Source: Alkalibacterium iburiense (GTDB lineage Bacteria; Bacillota; Bacilli; Lactobacillales; Carnobacteriaceae_A). From it: a stretch of DNA of 14,333 nt. The notes below the pieces were generated by a model, which was given only the letters and a program-made list of their open reading frames with translations, made no database searches and had not been told where the DNA came from. The position numbers were made by a program, and so were the translations under genes. Below, one piece after another: positions 13,604 to 14,333 of the stretch. Numbering within the stretch: position 1 is the first letter of the stretch; each line of letters starts with the position of its first letter. Where the stretch lies: assembly GCF_039521845.1 (NCBI RefSeq), contig NZ_BAAACW010000101.1, positions 1 to 14,333 of the forward strand, given 5' to 3'.

Positions 13604-14173
13604 ATGGCTACCTTTGATGAAATCAAACATAAAATAATGATTGATCCGCTCAATGAAGAATTCACCAAAAGAGACATACCTCCTTTATTTAAAGCATCTA
13701 AAGAAGCAACGATTGCGATAGTCGGACAGGCCCCTGGAAGGAAAGCGGAAGAGTCTCAATTGTTCTGGAATGATTTAAGTGGGGACCGATTAAGAGAGTG
13801 GATGGGTGTATCTAGAGAAACGTTTTATTCAACAGATAAAATAGCACACTTACCGATGGACTTTTATTTTCCTGGGAAAGCGAAGACCGGAGATATGCCC
13901 CCTAGAAAAGGCTTTGCAGAAAAATGGCATCCCTTATTGTTAGAAGAGATGCCAAATATTGAAACGATTATATTAATTGGAGCTTACGCTCAGAAGTACT
14001 ACTTGGGTAAAAGCCGAGAAAGAAATTTAACTGAAACAGTTAAACACTATCAAAAGTATCTGCCTGATTACTTTCCATTGGTTCATCCGTCGCCCTTAAA
14101 CATTGGCTGGTTAAAACGGAACCCTTGGTTTGAGGAAGAAGTTGTGCCTGATTTGAAGACATTAATAAATTAA
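13604..14173 (+). CDS. Uracil-DNA glycosylase superfamily protein
   Basis: 189-residue single-domain protein of the uracil-DNA glycosylase fold. Motif 1 is IAIVGQAPGRKAEESQLFWN (about 37-56), the uracil-pocket and water-activating loop. The core strand is ETIILIGAYAQKYYL (about 120-134). Motif 2 is LVHPSPLNIGWLKRNPWFEE (about 159-178), the DNA-intercalation loop. Enzymes of this fold remove uracil from DNA as the first step of base-excision repair. It has no cysteine at all, so it is not an iron-sulfur family 4 or 5 enzyme; it belongs with the shorter cytoplasmic proteins annotated as uracil-DNA glycosylase family in Firmicutes. GGAG (13589-13592) precedes ATG by 11 bases. It stands alone, divergent from the toxin locus. 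Exact base specificity is unknown. Confidence 0.85.
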   Translation: MATFDEIKHKIMIDPLNEEFTKRDIPPLFKASKEATIAIVGQAPGRKAEESQLFWNDLSGDRLREWMGVSRETFYSTDKIAHLPMDFYFPGKAKTGDMPPRKGFAEKWHPLLLEEMPNIETIILIGAYAQKYYLGKSRERNLTETVKHYQKYLPDYFPLVHPSPLNIGWLKRNPWFEEEVVPDLKTLIN

Positions 14174-14255
14174 AACCTTTAACATTTTGAGTTTTAGTAG
14201 TTTGTCGAATATACTCAAAAAAATAACTGCAAACTCTTATGATTATCCCTATGTA

Positions 14256-14284
14256 TTGACAAAGGTATTACGTTGGGATAAGAT
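14256..14284 (+). promoter_or_regulatory. Strong σA promoter of the gene at the right edge
   Basis: TTGACA (14256-14261), a 17-base spacer, then TAAGAT (14279-14284). The perfect -35 and ideal spacing predict a start near 14291, immediately before AAAGGAGG (14293-14300). Confidence 0.8.
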
Positions 14285-14308
14285 GTCCTTATAAAGGAGG
14301 GTTCAAAA

Positions 14309-14333
14309 ATGAGTGACTCAAGAATAAATATAC
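14309..14333 (+). CDS. Start of an unidentified gene, cut by the window end
   Basis: ATG 14309 follows AAAGGAGG with an 8-base gap and a strong promoter, so this is a real start. Only MSDSRINI is visible, too little to assign a family. Confidence 0.75.

Noticed and set aside
14185..14220. Inverted repeat TTTTGAGT / ACTCAAAA after the glycosylase gene as a terminator
   Set aside because: Only 8 AT-rich pairs around a 20-base loop, and no T-run on either strand at the proper side.
1..14333. CRISPR array, tRNA or rRNA genes, origin of replication
   Set aside because: No regularly spaced repeats, tRNA cloverleaf patterns, rRNA-like blocks or DnaA-box clusters seen by eye on either strand.

Overview
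The window comes from a low-GC Gram-positive bacterium (Firmicutes). Shine-Dalgarno sequences are strong (AGGAGG type), TTG and GTG starts are frequent, σA promoters are canonical, and the gene families are those of Lactobacillales. The peptide-transporter proteins and the IS30-type end suggest a Carnobacteriaceae/Enterococcaceae-like host, but this placement is an inference and I cannot name a species.

Layout. (1) 1-1746: the 3' end of an IS30-family transposase abuts a membrane-anchored MutS-like ATPase gene, which looks 5'-truncated by the insertion. (2) 1935-7963: a terminator with an embedded mini-ORF, a promoter, then a five-gene oligopeptide/dipeptide ABC importer in the order A-B-C-F-D. 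The order of expression is: lipoprotein receptor, an intercistronic hairpin, two permeases, an ATPase carrying an unusual insertion of about 165 residues, and a second ATPase. (3) 7964-8793: an AT-rich gap with one possible 45-aa membrane peptide gene, a very strong hairpin/terminator, and decayed sequence. (4) 8794-11460: a stand-alone 888-aa rifamycin phosphotransferase (Rph) family gene. It is visibly richer in G+C than its neighbours and probably acquired. (5) 11487-13290: a small AbrB-like antitoxin-type gene on the minus strand, then three broken plus-strand genes (a membrane protein and two GNAT acetyltransferases). (6) 13178-13548: a type I toxin-antitoxin locus that simple ORF calling would miss. 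A 24-aa holin-like toxin is encoded on the minus strand behind a long 5' UTR with an anti-Shine-Dalgarno element and a mini-ORF. Its predicted mRNA ends can pair with each other. A convergent plus-strand promoter is placed to make an antisense RNA over the toxin 3' UTR. (7) 13604-14333: an intact uracil-DNA glycosylase-superfamily gene and the promoter and first codons of another gene.

How it fits together. The importer is the only multi-gene machine here: receptor, pore and two ATPases for peptide uptake. The rest is accessory and decaying sequence (IS end, resistance-type enzyme, orphan antitoxin, pseudogenes, toxin locus), typical of a chromosomal region of gene turnover. The toxin locus and the ATPase insertion are the most rewarding things to follow up.
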